A stretch of 64,000 nt of DNA from Paenibacillus sp. (GCF_031177825.1 NZ_JAPSKE010000002.1:124001-188000); one strand, 5' to 3'. Shown: positions 16,266-25,366, counted from the stretch's first letter. The notes: generated from the letters alone by a model not told the origin. Translations and numbers: made by a program.

Positions 16266-17434
16266 TCGACCGCGCACACTCGCTCCCGAACGACCCGCTC
16301 CCGCTCCCGCCCCAGAATGCGGTAGTAAATATCCTCGTACGTCTCCATGATCAGATCGTTGCAGAACACCGTCTGGGACCGATTCGTGCAGTTCGCCGAG
16401 ACGCGGGCGTACAACGTCGGATCCGTTAAGAGCCTAATGCAATCGTCGGCCATGGAATCCGTGTCGCCGATTTCCGATAAAAATCCGGTCTCCCCGTGCG
16501 TGACGACCTCCGGAATGCCGCCGGCGGTCGTTCCGACCGTCGGGACGCCGCACGCCATCGCTTCGAGCGCGACGAGGCCGAAGCTTTCCTTCTCCGAGGT
16601 AAGCAGCATGATATCGGCGACGGACAACAGCTCCGCCACTTCGTCCTGCTTGCCGAGGAAGAGCACTCGCTCCTCCAAGCCGTACTCGCGTACGCGCGCC
16701 ATCGTCTTCCCGAGCTCCGGTCCTTCCCCGATGAAGACGAGGCGCGAAGGCACCTCTTCGTTCACCCGGCGGAACACGTCGACGACGTCGGAGATGCGCT
16801 TCACCGGCCGGAAATTCGAGACGTGCATGAGAATCTTCTCGCCCTTCGGCGCGAAGTCGCACCGATAGCGAGAGCAATCCCGCGGATAATACACCCGCTT
16901 GTCGACGAAATTGTACGTCAGATCGATCGGGCGCGTAATATGCAGCCGCTCCTGCGTTTCGCGAATCAGGTCGTTGGATACCGCCGTCACCGCGTCGCTG
17001 CCGTTGATGCCGAGGCGAATCAGATCGGCCATGCTTTCGTTATGCGCCAGAATCGTAATATCCGTGCCGTGCAGCGTCGTGACGACCTTCAGCGGCCGTT
17101 CGATCATTCCCTTCGCTAAATAGGCGCAGACGGCGTGCGGAATCGCATAATGGACGTGCAGCACGTCCAGCTTCTGCATGTTAGCCACCTGCGCCATCTT
17201 CGCCGCGAGCGACAAGTCGTAAGGCGGATATTTGAACACGTGGTAATCGGAAACCTCGACCTCGTGATAAAAAATATTTTTGTGGTAGCCGGTCAATCGG
17301 AACGGCATGCTGTGAGTGATGAAATGCACCTGATGACCGCGCTCCGCAAGCAGCTTGCCGAGCTCCGTCGCCACGACGCCGGACCCGCCGAGCGACGGAT
17401 AACACGTAATGCCGATGTTTAATTTGTCTCTCAC
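16262..17434 (-). CDS. bshA: N-acetyl-alpha-D-glucosaminyl L-malate synthase (bacillithiol step 1)
   Basis: GT4-family glycosyltransferase joining GlcNAc from UDP-GlcNAc to L-malate. N-terminal acceptor domain CYPSLGGSGVVATELGKLL; C-terminal GT-B donor site with SEKESFGLVALEAMACGVPTV. 390 aa from GTG 17434, preceded by GGAGGTGACATCG. Bacillithiol is the main low-molecular-weight thiol of Firmicutes; the next enzyme, bshB1, is immediately upstream. Confidence 0.95.
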   Translation of the reverse strand: MRDKLNIGITCYPSLGGSGVVATELGKLLAERGHQVHFITHSMPFRLTGYHKNIFYHEVEVSDYHVFKYPPYDLSLAAKMAQVANMQKLDVLHVHYAIPHAVCAYLAKGMIERPLKVVTTLHGTDITILAHNESMADLIRLGINGSDAVTAVSNDLIRETQERLHITRPIDLTYNFVDKRVYYPRDCSRYRCDFAPKGEKILMHVSNFRPVKRISDVVDVFRRVNEEVPSRLVFIGEGPELGKTMARVREYGLEERVLFLGKQDEVAELLSVADIMLLTSEKESFGLVALEAMACGVPTVGTTAGGIPEVVTHGETGFLSEIGDTDSMADDCIRLLTDPTLYARVSANCTNRSQTVFCNDLIMETYEDIYYRILGRERERVVRERVCAVE

Positions 17435-17500
17435 CGATGTCACCTCCGACCCGATTCGTTGAATTCGATTCTTATCTTTCTTTATATATGTGCAATCCCG

Positions 17501-18208
17501 TCAAAATAGAGTCAGAAGCTGCGGTTGCTTCGTCGCGAACCCTTCGGCGTACCGCACGCCGAGCGCGTTGCCCAGCAAGCTGTCGCGCTGCTCCACCTTC
17601 CGTAAATACCCTTGGGTGAGCGGCGTCGCGACGGCGTCGTCGCCCGTCGGCTCGAACTGGCTCCGGTACGCGGCGAGCGATGCCGTCTTGGCTTCGTAAT
17701 AGTCCGTTACGTCGACGGCGACGTCCGCGCGGTCCGTGTCGTTGATGAAATAAAAATAAAGCCGTTCGATCGTCCAAGCGGGGACGTCCGGCATCCATCG
17801 GCGCAGCTTCGCGTTGAACGCCGCCGCTTCGATCAAAGCGCTGCACGCGACATGATCGGGATGGCGGTCCTTCCAATAGGGGGCGAAGACGAACCGAGGG
17901 CGACGCTCGCGGATTTCCCGCACGACGCGCTCCAACTGTCCCGCGTCGCCGACGAGCCCGCGGTCGGGCAGCCCGAGATTGGACCGGTACGCAAGGCCGA
18001 GCGCCCGAGAAGCCGCTTCCGCCTCTTCCGCGCGGAGCGTCGGATTGCCGTTCGACGACAGCTCCGCCCGCGTCAAGTCGCAGACGCCGACGCGCAGCCC
18101 GGCGGCCGCGTGTTTCGCCATCGTGCCGGCCATGCCGATCTCCGCGTCGTCGGGATGAGCGCCGAAGACGAGCAGGTCGAGCGCTTCGGCGTCGTTACGC
18201 CTCTCCAT
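17501..18208 (-). CDS. bshB1: BshB1 N-acetylglucosaminyl-malate deacetylase
   Basis: LmbE/PIG-L-type zinc deacetylase, second step of bacillithiol synthesis. Metal motif AHPDDAEIG near residue 18 and [10 protein letters not shown] near residue 112. 235 aa from ATG 18208, with GAGGTT six bases before it; overlaps the mgsA end by 14 bp. BshC, the cysteine-adding enzyme, is not in this window. Confidence 0.94.
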   Translation of the reverse strand: MERRNDAEALDLLVFGAHPDDAEIGMAGTMAKHAAAGLRVGVCDLTRAELSSNGNPTLRAEEAEAASRALGLAYRSNLGLPDRGLVGDAGQLERVVREIRERRPRFVFAPYWKDRHPDHVACSALIEAAAFNAKLRRWMPDVPAWTIERLYFYFINDTDRADVAVDVTDYYEAKTASLAAYRSQFEPTGDDAVATPLTQGYLRKVEQRDSLLGNALGVRYAEGFATKQPQLLTLF

Positions 18209-18599
18209 GGACAACCTCGCGCCAGTCCAAGTCGCCGCGCTCGATCGCTTTCACGAGCACCTCGGCGGTGCCGAGATTCGTCGCGAGCGGAATGTTATGC
18301 ACGTCGCATAACCGAAGCAGCGCGATAATGTCCGGCTCGTGCGGCTGCGCCATCAGCGGGTCCCGCAGGAAAATAATCAAATCCATCTCGTTCTGAGCGA
18401 TCATGGCGCCGATCTGCTGGTCGCCGCCGAGCGGCCCCGATAGGAACCGATGCACCGTCAGCTTCGTATTCTCCATGATGCGTTGACCGGTCGTCCCGGT
18501 CGCGAACAACCGGTGCCGCGACAACACTTGCTCGTAAGCGATGGCGAAATCGACCATCTCTTCTTTTTTGCGGTCGTGCGCGATCAATGAAATATTCAT
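18195..18599 (-). CDS. mgsA: Methylglyoxal synthase
   Basis: Converts dihydroxyacetone phosphate to methylglyoxal, a phosphate-starvation bypass of glycolysis. 134 aa; [14 protein letters not shown] start ([14 protein letters not shown]), [23 protein letters not shown] and the catalytic Asp in FLRDPL. It sits between dapB and bshB1; bacillithiol helps detoxify methylglyoxal, so the neighbourhood makes functional sense. Confidence 0.96.
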   Translation of the reverse strand: MNISLIAHDRKKEEMVDFAIAYEQVLSRHRLFATGTTGQRIMENTKLTVHRFLSGPLGGDQQIGAMIAQNEMDLIIFLRDPLMAQPHEPDIIALLRLCDVHNIPLATNLGTAEVLVKAIERGDLDWREVVHGEA

Positions 18600-18627
18600 G
18601 CCGTACCCTCCTAGTCGTCCCCTCGTG

Positions 18628-19434
18628 TCAGTCCATCATGTGTTCGAAGCCGTACACCATGCCCGTCGTCTCCATCACCTTGCGCACCGCCGTCGCGACG
18701 CCGGGCATATATCCCGCCCGATCGTACGAATCGTGACGAATTTTCAACGTCTGGCCGAAGGCGCCGAAGACGACCTCCTGCTGGGCGAACACCCCGGGCA
18801 GCCGCACGCTGTGAATGCGGAAGCCGTCGTACTCGCCTCCGCGGGATCCCGGAATGGTCTCGTGTTCGTTCGGATTGCCCTGCTTCATTCGGGCCCGCGT
18901 TTGCGAGACGAGCTCCGCCGTCTTGACCGCAGTGCCCGAGGGCGCGTCCAGCTTCTGGTCGCCATGATATTCGATGATCTCCAGATGCGGGAAATATTTC
19001 GCCGCTTCCTGCGCGAACTTCATCATCAGGATCGCCCCGATCGAGAAGTTCGGCGCGATCAAGCCGCCGATCCCCGCGTCCCGGCACAGCATGTCCAAAT
19101 CCGAAATATGGTCGGGCGTAAACCCCGTCGTGCCCATGACCGGGCGCACGCGACGTTCGATCGCTATGTATGCGTGGCGGAGCGCCAGCTGCGGCGTCGT
19201 AAAGTCGACGAGTACGTCGGCTCGGACGGCGCTCAGCGACTCCTCCAGATCGTGTTCGACCTCGATCCCACAAGCCGGCAAGCCGACGAGCTCGCCCGCG
19301 TCTTTGCCGCGGGCAGACGGCGATATCGCCGCCGCCAATTCGAAATCGGGTTCGCTAAGCACCAGTTTGACGACCTCTCGGCCCATCCGGCCGCCCGCGC
19401 CGGCAACCGCCACGCGTATTTTCCGTTCGTTCAT
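18628..19434 (-). CDS. dapB: 4-hydroxy-tetrahydrodipicolinate reductase
   Basis: NAD(P)H-dependent step of lysine/diaminopimelate synthesis. Rossmann motif [13 protein letters not shown] near residue 9; GTTGFTPDH; catalytic region [15 protein letters not shown]. 268 aa. The usual HH pair of the catalytic segment reads HG here, with the first (acid) histidine and the lysine kept. Start overlaps the upstream TPR gene stop (ATGA). Confidence 0.95.
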   Translation of the reverse strand: MNERKIRVAVAGAGGRMGREVVKLVLSEPDFELAAAISPSARGKDAGELVGLPACGIEVEHDLEESLSAVRADVLVDFTTPQLALRHAYIAIERRVRPVMGTTGFTPDHISDLDMLCRDAGIGGLIAPNFSIGAILMMKFAQEAAKYFPHLEIIEYHGDQKLDAPSGTAVKTAELVSQTRARMKQGNPNEHETIPGSRGGEYDGFRIHSVRLPGVFAQQEVVFGAFGQTLKIRHDSYDRAGYMPGVATAVRKVMETTGMVYGFEHMMD

Positions 19435-19952
19435 GTCCGTTCCTCCAAATAAACCGCGAATGATGACTTGATTTGTTCCAGCAGTGCCGACGCCGTCCGG
19501 TGATTCGGGGAGAGCTCCAGGAGCTCCTTCAGCGCGGCCATGGCCGACGTATACTCCTCCATGCGATACAGCGTCGAAGCGAGCAGTACGTAGGCCCCTT
19601 CTTCCAGCGGATCCAACGCGAGCGCCTGACGCAAATACGTCGTCGCGAGCGCGTCGCCCGCCGGTCCTTCCGCGATCAGCCGCTCCGCCGTCGCGATCAG
19701 CTGCTTGGCCTCCAGCGTACGCACTTGAATGCCGTACTCCGCGCCGTCCGGGGCAAGCGACGCCGCCTTGCGTGCATGCGCGAGCGCTTCGTCGATCCGC
19801 CCGCTGCGCGCGTACGTGATCGACAGCTTATAGTGATAATCCGGATTATCCGGATCTTGCTCGATCGCTTTGTGGAACCATTCCACCGCTTGCTCGAAAT
19901 GCTGCCCGAGGATCGATTCATAAGCCTTCTGCAATTCCTTCTCGCCGCTCAT
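19431..19952 (-). CDS. Tetratricopeptide-repeat protein
   Basis: 173-aa cytoplasmic protein built of TPR-like helix pairs (EQAVEWFHKAIEQDPDNPDYHYKLSIT and later LKELLELSPNHRTASALLEQI). Start ATG 19952 follows AAGGAGGTGG at ideal spacing. It is coupled to dapB by a 4-bp overlap and follows ypjD by 69 bp. No enzymatic motif; likely a scaffold protein. Not clearly matched to a named Bacillus gene. Confidence 0.8.
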   Translation of the reverse strand: MSGEKELQKAYESILGQHFEQAVEWFHKAIEQDPDNPDYHYKLSITYARSGRIDEALAHARKAASLAPDGAEYGIQVRTLEAKQLIATAERLIAEGPAGDALATTYLRQALALDPLEEGAYVLLASTLYRMEEYTSAMAALKELLELSPNHRTASALLEQIKSSFAVYLEERT

Positions 19953-20021
19953 CGTGACCACCTCCTTTGCGGATGACCAACGTGCAAGGGATGATGGTAC
20001 AGCATATTCGCGATGCGAAGC

Positions 20022-20351
20022 TTAGGTGTCCCGTTTCGTCCAACGATTCGCGTCGCGCGTGTTGAATTTCTCGAGCACCATCTCGTGCGCTTTCTGAAGG
20101 TCGATGCCGAGCGAATTCGCGAAACAAATGACGATAAACATGATGTCGCCGAGCTCGTATTCGATGGAATTGTCCGCTTCGCCCTGCTTCTTCGGCTTCT
20201 CGCCGTACGTATGATTCACCTCGCGCGCGAGCTCGCCGACTTCTTCGGTCATGCGGGCGAGCATCGAGAGCGGGCTGAAATAACCTTCCTTAAACTGCGA
20301 GATGTACGCGTCGACTTCCTTCTGCATCTCCCGCATCGACTTGTCCGACAT
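20022..20351 (-). CDS. ypjD: MazG-like nucleotide pyrophosphohydrolase
   Basis: All-alpha NTP pyrophosphatase fold. The metal-binding pattern EEVGELAREVNHTYGEK and, after a short loop, YELGDIMFIVICFAN gives the ExxE...ExxD signature. 109 aa, matching B. subtilis YpjD, which is also near dapB. Presumed house-cleaning of non-canonical nucleotides. First gene of the operon leading to birA. Confidence 0.92.
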   Translation of the reverse strand: MSDKSMREMQKEVDAYISQFKEGYFSPLSMLARMTEEVGELAREVNHTYGEKPKKQGEADNSIEYELGDIMFIVICFANSLGIDLQKAHEMVLEKFNTRDANRWTKRDT

Positions 20352-20405
20352 TGGGCTTTCCCCGCCTTTCCGGTCTCCTGCGCGACCATCCTGAGGTTTA
20401 TCCCT

Positions 20406-20435
20406 ATGTTACTGCAAAGCAGGGGGATTGCACAA
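20406..20435 (-). promoter_or_regulatory. Candidate promoter of the ypjD-to-birA operon
   Basis: Minus strand TTGTGC (20430-20435), 18-bp spacer, TAACAT (20406-20411). Moderate match; it is the only candidate between the divergent ypjD and ypjC genes on this strand. Confidence 0.4.
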
Positions 20436-20467
20436 GAATGGAAGCGCGGCGCTTTCGGGCTTGTTTT

Positions 20468-20497
20468 TTGAACGGTGGATGAAAACAATGGTACAAT
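20468..20497 (+). promoter_or_regulatory. Candidate sigma-A promoter of the YitT-family gene
   Basis: Plus strand TTGAAC (20468-20473), 18-bp spacer, TACAAT (20492-20497), about 50 bp upstream of the ORF. Divergent to the ypjD promoter. Confidence 0.6.
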
Positions 20498-20549
20498 AAA
20501 CGCGAACGAAACCGACTTTCCAAACTCTCGAAAAGAATAGGTGTTCCCG

Positions 20550-21437
20550 ATGCGTATCCAGAACGGTATCAAACTAGCGAAGCAATTGTTTCCCATCATG
20601 CTCGGAACGGCGATCTACGCTTTCGGCATCCATTATTTCATCGTCCCGAACGAATTGACGGAAGGCGGCGTCACCGGCATCTCCATCCTGCTCAACTACG
20701 CGTTCGGCGTACCGCTCTCGGTGTCCACGCTGCTGCTCAACATCCCGTTGTTCATTATCGGGTGGAGGCTGCTGGGCCGCAAGGGTATGCTGTTGACCGG
20801 CTTCGGCACGCTGTCCTTGACTCTCTTCCTCTATATCATGGAGCGCGTGCTTCATATGGGATTCATCGTCCCGTTCGCGACGGAGGACGATTTGTTCCTC
20901 GCCTCGCTCTATGCGGGGGTCACGCTCGGCGCGGGGCTCGGCATCGTGTTTCGCTTCGGGGGAACGACCGGAGGCGTCGACATTTTGGCGCGGATCGTCA
21001 ATCGGACGAAGGGCTGGAGCATCGGACAGTTCTTCTTGTATTTCGACGCGATCGTGATCTCCGTGTCGCTGCTGTTCATCTCCATGGAGCGAGTGCTGTA
21101 CACGCTCGTCGTCGTCTTCGTCGCGGCCAAGATCATCGACGTCATCCAACAAGGGGAATACGCGGCGCGGGCGTTCACGGTCATCTCCGAACGGACGCAG
21201 GACATCTCGAAGCAGATTATGCTCGAGCTCGATCGAGGCGTGACGCTCATTCCGGCGAAGGGCGCCTTCACCGGGCAGCCGAAGGAGATGCTGTATTGCG
21301 TCGTCTATCGTCACGAAACCCGGCGTCTCGAACGGATCGTACGCCAAGCCGATCCCCGGGCTTTCATCATCGTATCGGAGGTTCAGGACGTTCTCGGGGA
21401 AGGCTTCAAATCCGAAGATCCCGGTTCGGACAAATAA
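20550..21437 (+). CDS. ypjC: YitT-family integral membrane protein
   Basis: The only clear plus-strand gene. 295 aa with about five hydrophobic segments in the first 200 residues (e.g. LFPIMLGTAIYAFGIHYFIV, IPLFIIGWRLL), the family signature FRFGGTTGGVDILARI and a C-terminal soluble domain (DUF2179-like: RAFTVISERTQDISKQIM). Start ATG 20550 with AGGTG six bases before it; GTG 20541 is a weaker choice. Its location opposite ypjB matches Bacillus ypjC. Substrate unknown. Confidence 0.9.
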   Translation: MRIQNGIKLAKQLFPIMLGTAIYAFGIHYFIVPNELTEGGVTGISILLNYAFGVPLSVSTLLLNIPLFIIGWRLLGRKGMLLTGFGTLSLTLFLYIMERVLHMGFIVPFATEDDLFLASLYAGVTLGAGLGIVFRFGGTTGGVDILARIVNRTKGWSIGQFFLYFDAIVISVSLLFISMERVLYTLVVVFVAAKIIDVIQQGEYAARAFTVISERTQDISKQIMLELDRGVTLIPAKGAFTGQPKEMLYCVVYRHETRRLERIVRQADPRAFIIVSEVQDVLGEGFKSEDPGSDK

Positions 21438-21462
21438 AAAAAGGCGAGGCCTCAGCCTCGCC
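21434..21462 (-). terminator. Terminator overlapping the ypjB stop codon
   Basis: Perfect stem GGCGAGGC / GCCTCGCC (21443-21462) followed on the minus strand by TTTTTTT. The 4-nt loop contains the ypjB TGA stop, so the last codons (EGRG) form the 5' arm. On the plus strand it lies just after ypjC but has no T tract. Confidence 0.88.
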
Positions 21463-22339
21463 CTTCGAAATCCCGCTCCGTCTTCACTCTCGCCACGCCT
21501 TGATCGGCCTCGTACCGTCTCCACGCGACGTAGGTAAGCACCGAGACGATGAACGCCCCGAGTCCCAACGACCAGAGAATCGGATGAGGCGGCTCCGCCG
21601 TCGGCGCGAGCGGCGTGACCGTCGTCTCCCGGTCCTGCTCCGCGAACACTTCCCCGAGCGCCGCCTCCAAGTTCGGCATCGCCTGCCGAAGACCGTCCCA
21701 ATCACCCGAACGCAAGGCGTTCGTCAGGAACGCCGTGATCGAATCGAGCTTCACCGCGTCGGATGCGCTGCGAGACACGACGACGGCGGGACGGACGATC
21801 GTCAGATGCCCCCGCCACGATGCGAGCGCTTCGCTCGCCGCCGGGTCGTTCCTCGACTCGACGGCCATCGCCATCTTCTCCAGATCGCCTGTAAGCGTAT
21901 CGCGGAAGCCGAGCCACATCGGCTGCTCCCGATGCGACAACGCGTCCACCGCGAGCCGTGCGGTGGCGACCTTCAGCGTCGTCGACTGACGGTCCGGAGA
22001 CGACGCGTTCAATGCGCGCATCGCCGCGTTGATCGAACCGGTCACCGCTTCGATGCCTTCCACGGTCGCCAGCCCTTCGTACGACAACTTCGTCGATAAG
22101 ACGGACAATTGCGCGACGCGAACCTTCGTCTGCTCCAGGTCGCCCTTTTGCACGCTCTGGTACGCCCCTTCGGCGGCTTCGTTCATTAATCGCATCGTCT
22201 GCCGCTGTACGTCCGTTACGACCTTCTTCGCTTCCGCTTCCGGGACCGGCTCGTCCGATCCGCAGCCGGCCGCGAACAGCAGCGTCGCCGCGCCGGCCGC
22301 GATCAAGGCGTAACGGCGAAATCGCCCGAAAAACACCAT
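21452..22339 (-). CDS. ypjB: Sporulation protein YpjB, putative lipoprotein
   Basis: 295 aa. N-terminal signal with a lipobox-like end (LLFAAGCGSDE), a helical extracytoplasmic body, and a C-terminal membrane helix (ILWSLGLGAFIVSVLTYVAW). B. subtilis ypjB is a sporulation gene at the same locus; precise role unknown. Start ATG 22339 is preceded by GGAGGG, which is buried in a strong hairpin shared with the end of ypjA. Confidence 0.85.
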   Translation of the reverse strand: MVFFGRFRRYALIAAGAATLLFAAGCGSDEPVPEAEAKKVVTDVQRQTMRLMNEAAEGAYQSVQKGDLEQTKVRVAQLSVLSTKLSYEGLATVEGIEAVTGSINAAMRALNASSPDRQSTTLKVATARLAVDALSHREQPMWLGFRDTLTGDLEKMAMAVESRNDPAASEALASWRGHLTIVRPAVVVSRSASDAVKLDSITAFLTNALRSGDWDGLRQAMPNLEAALGEVFAEQDRETTVTPLAPTAEPPHPILWSLGLGAFIVSVLTYVAWRRYEADQGVARVKTERDFEGRG

Positions 22340-22340
22340 A

Positions 22341-22378
22341 GGACATCCCTCCTATCATCATGATATGGAGGGATGTCC
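22341..22378 (-). promoter_or_regulatory. 12-bp hairpin sequestering the ypjB Shine-Dalgarno
   Basis: Perfect inverted repeat GGACATCCCTCC (minus-strand 5' arm) and GGAGGGATGTCC with a 14-nt loop. The 3' arm is the ypjB ribosome-binding site. The hairpin starts 4 nt after the ypjA stop codon and has no T tract, so it reads as a translational-coupling element rather than a terminator. Confidence 0.7.
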
Positions 22379-22382
22379 CGGT

Positions 22383-23060
22383 TTAGACGCGATATTTTGC
22401 GGCAAGACGTACGCCGAAGAAGGCGCAAGCGATGCCGAGGACGGAGAGCGCTACGGTAAACAGCTGCACCTCGCCGACATTGTCGTACAGCGGCGCGGGC
22501 AAATACGGGAATACGCCGAACGAGTAATCGATGAAGTCGTTCGTCAGCGTCCATACCGCACCGATCGCGACCGCGAGCGCCGTGAAACGGTAGAAGCGCA
22601 TGTAGAGCAGCGCCTCGATCGCCATCGCCGAGTGGGATATCACTAGCATCCACTCCTGCCACACGATCGTATCCCCTTGCGAAGCGCCCCAGAAGATGAT
22701 CGATACCGCCCAGACGCCGTATTTCACCTGCGTAATGACGGCGAGCCCTTCCCAGACGCCCCGCCAGCTGAGCGGAGAGCCGGCTCCGGCAGGCTTCAGC
22801 GTCTCTACGCCTCGGCGCGCCCGCGATGCGTCGCGAATCAAATACCAGATCGTAACGCTGAAGAACAAACTCGCCGTCGGACTGTCGGGCACGAACACGA
22901 CCAACCATTCCCCGTACTCGTTCCAAGTCCGTACCAGCTGCCCTCGGTACCATTCGTATCCGTACAGCGTGCCTAAGACGTTGACCCACAGCAACGCATG
23001 CAGAAACCAAGGGGAGAGCAGCAGCGAACGGCTCCAAATCCAAGAAATTCGGTCGATCAC
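22383..23060 (-). CDS. ypjA: YpjA, DUF1405 membrane protein
   Basis: 225-aa polytopic membrane protein with six or so hydrophobic segments (WFLHALLWVNVLGTLYGY, SLFFSVTIWYLI, MLVISHSAMAIEALLYM). The DUF1405 family in this position between qcrC and ypjB identifies it as YpjA; function unknown. Start is GTG at 23060 or 23072, with AAGGAG upstream of both; spacing is imperfect for each. Confidence 0.85.
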   Translation of the reverse strand: MIDRISWIWSRSLLLSPWFLHALLWVNVLGTLYGYEWYRGQLVRTWNEYGEWLVVFVPDSPTASLFFSVTIWYLIRDASRARRGVETLKPAGAGSPLSWRGVWEGLAVITQVKYGVWAVSIIFWGASQGDTIVWQEWMLVISHSAMAIEALLYMRFYRFTALAVAIGAVWTLTNDFIDYSFGVFPYLPAPLYDNVGEVQLFTVALSVLGIACAFFGVRLAAKYRV

Positions 23061-23079
23061 CCGCGGATTCACTCCTTAA

Positions 23080-23117
23080 GAAAATCGACCCGACCGCGGT
23101 TAGGCGATCGGGTCGAT
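23080..23117 (-). terminator. Terminator after qcrC
   Basis: Stem ATCGACCCGA / TCGGGTCGAT (10 bp) with a 14-nt loop, followed on the minus strand by TTTTC. Separates qcrABC from ypjA; short T run implies some readthrough. Confidence 0.75.
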
Positions 23118-23132
23118 GCTATGTCGTTACGC

Positions 23133-24041
23133 TTAATGCGCCGCCGGCGCTTCCTTGCCTTCGTTCTCTGCCTTCTGCAGCGCGAGCCAAGCGATCAAGG
23201 AATCCATTTCTTCTTCGGTGAGACCTTGCTTCAGGTTCTCGTCGTATTGCGGCGCCATGCCGCCCTTGCCATTATGCACGATATCCGCGATTTCCTCTTC
23301 CGTATACTTGTCGCCGATGCCGATGAGGACGGCCGCGCCGCCTCTCAGGTCGGTGCCGTGGCATTGCACGCAAGTAGCCTTCTGATAAATCTCGGCTGCC
23401 GGGTCGTCCGCGAACACGATCGATTCCGCTTCCTTCGGCGGTTCTTCGCCGGCTTTCAGCGCTTCCCGCTCTTCCCGCATCTTCTCTTCGCGCTCGATAT
23501 GCTCCGGCACGATGCCGTTCACTTCGAGCTCGTGTTGGTAGTGCGTCCAAGACACGTTCGTCAAGTAGACGATCGCCGCGAGCGACAAGAGCATCATCGC
23601 GGACGTCACCGGACGCCGATAGAAGCGGCGCTCGGGAGAGCGGTCAAGGAACGGAGCGAGCAGCAAGCCGCCGAACGCAAGGCCCGGGATGCCCACCGTG
23701 CCGAGCACGATGAACTGATCGGACATATATGGGTACTTCAGCAGCTGGTACATGAACAAGAAGTACCAGTCCGGCATCGGAATGAAGCCGGTGTTCGTCG
23801 GATCCGCCGGATAGCCGAGCGGCGCCGGGTGGGAAACCACAAGCACGAGCACCCCGACCAAGAACACGCACCCGACCATCCATTCCTTCAACAGGAAGTT
23901 CGGGATGAACGCTTCGGACTTGCCTGGGAACGCCGTATAATCGCGCGGCGTATATACCTTCGTAGGCTTCGGGACCCTTGAGTCTCCGACGTAAACAATC
24001 TTTTCGTTGTTGTCGTTACCGTTATGATGCGAACCGGCCAT
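23133..24041 (-). CDS. qcrC: Menaquinol:cytochrome c reductase, cytochrome b C-terminal/cytochrome c fusion subunit
   Basis: Third subunit of the bc-type complex. The N-terminal ~165 residues resemble subunit IV, with the quinol-site motif PDWYFLFMYQLLKY (the PEWY variant) and three membrane segments. The C-terminal periplasmic-side domain holds a c-type haem site CVQCHG. 302 aa. In Gram-positive bacteria this fusion replaces a separate cytochrome c1. It oxidises menaquinol and passes electrons to cytochrome c. Confidence 0.95.
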   Translation of the reverse strand: MAGSHHNGNDNNEKIVYVGDSRVPKPTKVYTPRDYTAFPGKSEAFIPNFLLKEWMVGCVFLVGVLVLVVSHPAPLGYPADPTNTGFIPMPDWYFLFMYQLLKYPYMSDQFIVLGTVGIPGLAFGGLLLAPFLDRSPERRFYRRPVTSAMMLLSLAAIVYLTNVSWTHYQHELEVNGIVPEHIEREEKMREEREALKAGEEPPKEAESIVFADDPAAEIYQKATCVQCHGTDLRGGAAVLIGIGDKYTEEEIADIVHNGKGGMAPQYDENLKQGLTEEEMDSLIAWLALQKAENEGKEAPAAH

Positions 24042-24060
24042 AGCTAATGTTACCCCCTTA

Positions 24061-24732
24061 TCACAACGGTCCGGAGATGCCCTGCTTCCGAATCAGGAAG
24101 AAGTGCCCCGCGAGAAGCGCAAGCAGAACAGCCGGTAAGAAGAATACGTGCAATGCGAAGAATCGAGCGATCGTCTGCGCGCCTACGATGTCGCCGCCCT
24201 GTAAGAACACCTTGATCGATTCGCCGATGAACGGCACGGACGCCGCGATCTGAATGCCGACCTTGGTCGCGAAGTACGCTTTGTTGTCCCACGGGAGCAA
24301 GTATCCGGTGAAGCCGAGACCGAGCATGACGCCGAAGATCAGCATCCCGACGACCCAGTTCATCTCGCGCGGATGTTTGTACGAACCCGTGAAGAACACG
24401 CGAAGCGTGTGCAGGAACATCATGACGATAACGAGGCTCGCGCCCCAGTGGTGCATGCCGCGGACGATGACGCCGAACGCGACCTTATGCTGCAAGTAGT
24501 CGACGGACGCGTAGGCGTTCACGATATCCGGGACGTAGTACATCGTCAGGAACATCCCCGACAAAATTTGAATGACGGTGATGAAGAACGTCAACCCGCC
24601 GAAGCAATAAACGAACGCGGAGAAGTGATGCGCCGGGTTTACGTGCTCCGGCACCTCGTGGTCCGCCACGTCCCTCCAGATCGGCGTAATGTCGAGACGT
24701 TCGTCGATCCAGTTGTATACGGTTTTTAACAT
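24061..24732 (-). CDS. qcrB: Menaquinol:cytochrome c reductase, cytochrome b subunit
   Basis: Cytochrome b6-like subunit, 223 aa, four membrane helices and paired haem-b histidines (e.g. RGMHHWGASLVIVMMFLHTLR). A cysteine near residue 43 (AFVYCFGG) corresponds to the site that holds an extra covalent haem in Bacillus QcrB. RBS AGGAGG upstream of ATG 24732. Lies between Rieske and QcrC genes. Confidence 0.96.
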   Translation of the reverse strand: MLKTVYNWIDERLDITPIWRDVADHEVPEHVNPAHHFSAFVYCFGGLTFFITVIQILSGMFLTMYYVPDIVNAYASVDYLQHKVAFGVIVRGMHHWGASLVIVMMFLHTLRVFFTGSYKHPREMNWVVGMLIFGVMLGLGFTGYLLPWDNKAYFATKVGIQIAASVPFIGESIKVFLQGGDIVGAQTIARFFALHVFFLPAVLLALLAGHFFLIRKQGISGPL

Positions 24733-24750
24733 GCGACTTTACGCCTCCTC

Positions 24751-25296
24751 TTACACCCGTTCGTTCGGTTTGATCGGTCCTAAGTATACGAAGCCTTCTT
24801 GAATCTCTACCTGGTATTCGTCCAGCGGCGCCGGCGCGATGGCCAAGTTCTTGCCTTCTTTCGTGTAGTGCGCGCCGTGACATGGACAGAAATACTGGTT
24901 CTGGTACTCCGCGTTCGTGTTCCAGTTCACCGCGCAGCCCAAGTGCTTGCACACCGGAGACAGCGCGAAGACGTTGCCTTCCGCGTCTTTGGAAATCCAT
25001 GCGACCATTTCCGGATCGCTTTCGTACCATCCGTCCACTTGATGCACGTTGAACGTGAACGACGCCGGCTCTTCTGTAATCTTGTCGACCTCGACCACCT
25101 TCACGAGCGTGCCCGCGCCTTTCGCCTGGAGCACCGGATCAACGGCAAAACGGAGCATCGGGATGACGACGCCTGCCGCCATGAACGCGCTGGCCCCGCC
25201 AAGCGTATAGGAAAGAAACTGACGGCGGGACATCTCGCGCCGCTTCGTCTCCTTGTGTTCGGACTCGTGGTTTCCATGTTGTTGATGTTCGCTCAT
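24751..25296 (-). CDS. qcrA: Rieske iron-sulfur subunit of menaquinol:cytochrome c reductase
   Basis: 181 aa. Twin-arginine export motif (SRRQFLSYTLGG) before a membrane anchor; Rieske [2Fe-2S] ligands in PVCKHLGC and CPCHGAHY. First gene of qcrABC, behind its own promoter. Confidence 0.96.
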   Translation of the reverse strand: MSEHQQHGNHESEHKETKRREMSRRQFLSYTLGGASAFMAAGVVIPMLRFAVDPVLQAKGAGTLVKVVEVDKITEEPASFTFNVHQVDGWYESDPEMVAWISKDAEGNVFALSPVCKHLGCAVNWNTNAEYQNQYFCPCHGAHYTKEGKNLAIAPAPLDEYQVEIQEGFVYLGPIKPNERV

Positions 25297-25366
25297 ATTC
25301 GGTTACCCCCCTTTGCCGAAACCTGTCAAATCTTGCCTTGAAAATTGCACATGCAAAGTCATAATT

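Noticed and set aside
22341..22378. Terminator between ypjA and ypjB
   Set aside because: No T tract follows, and the 3' arm is the ypjB ribosome-binding site.
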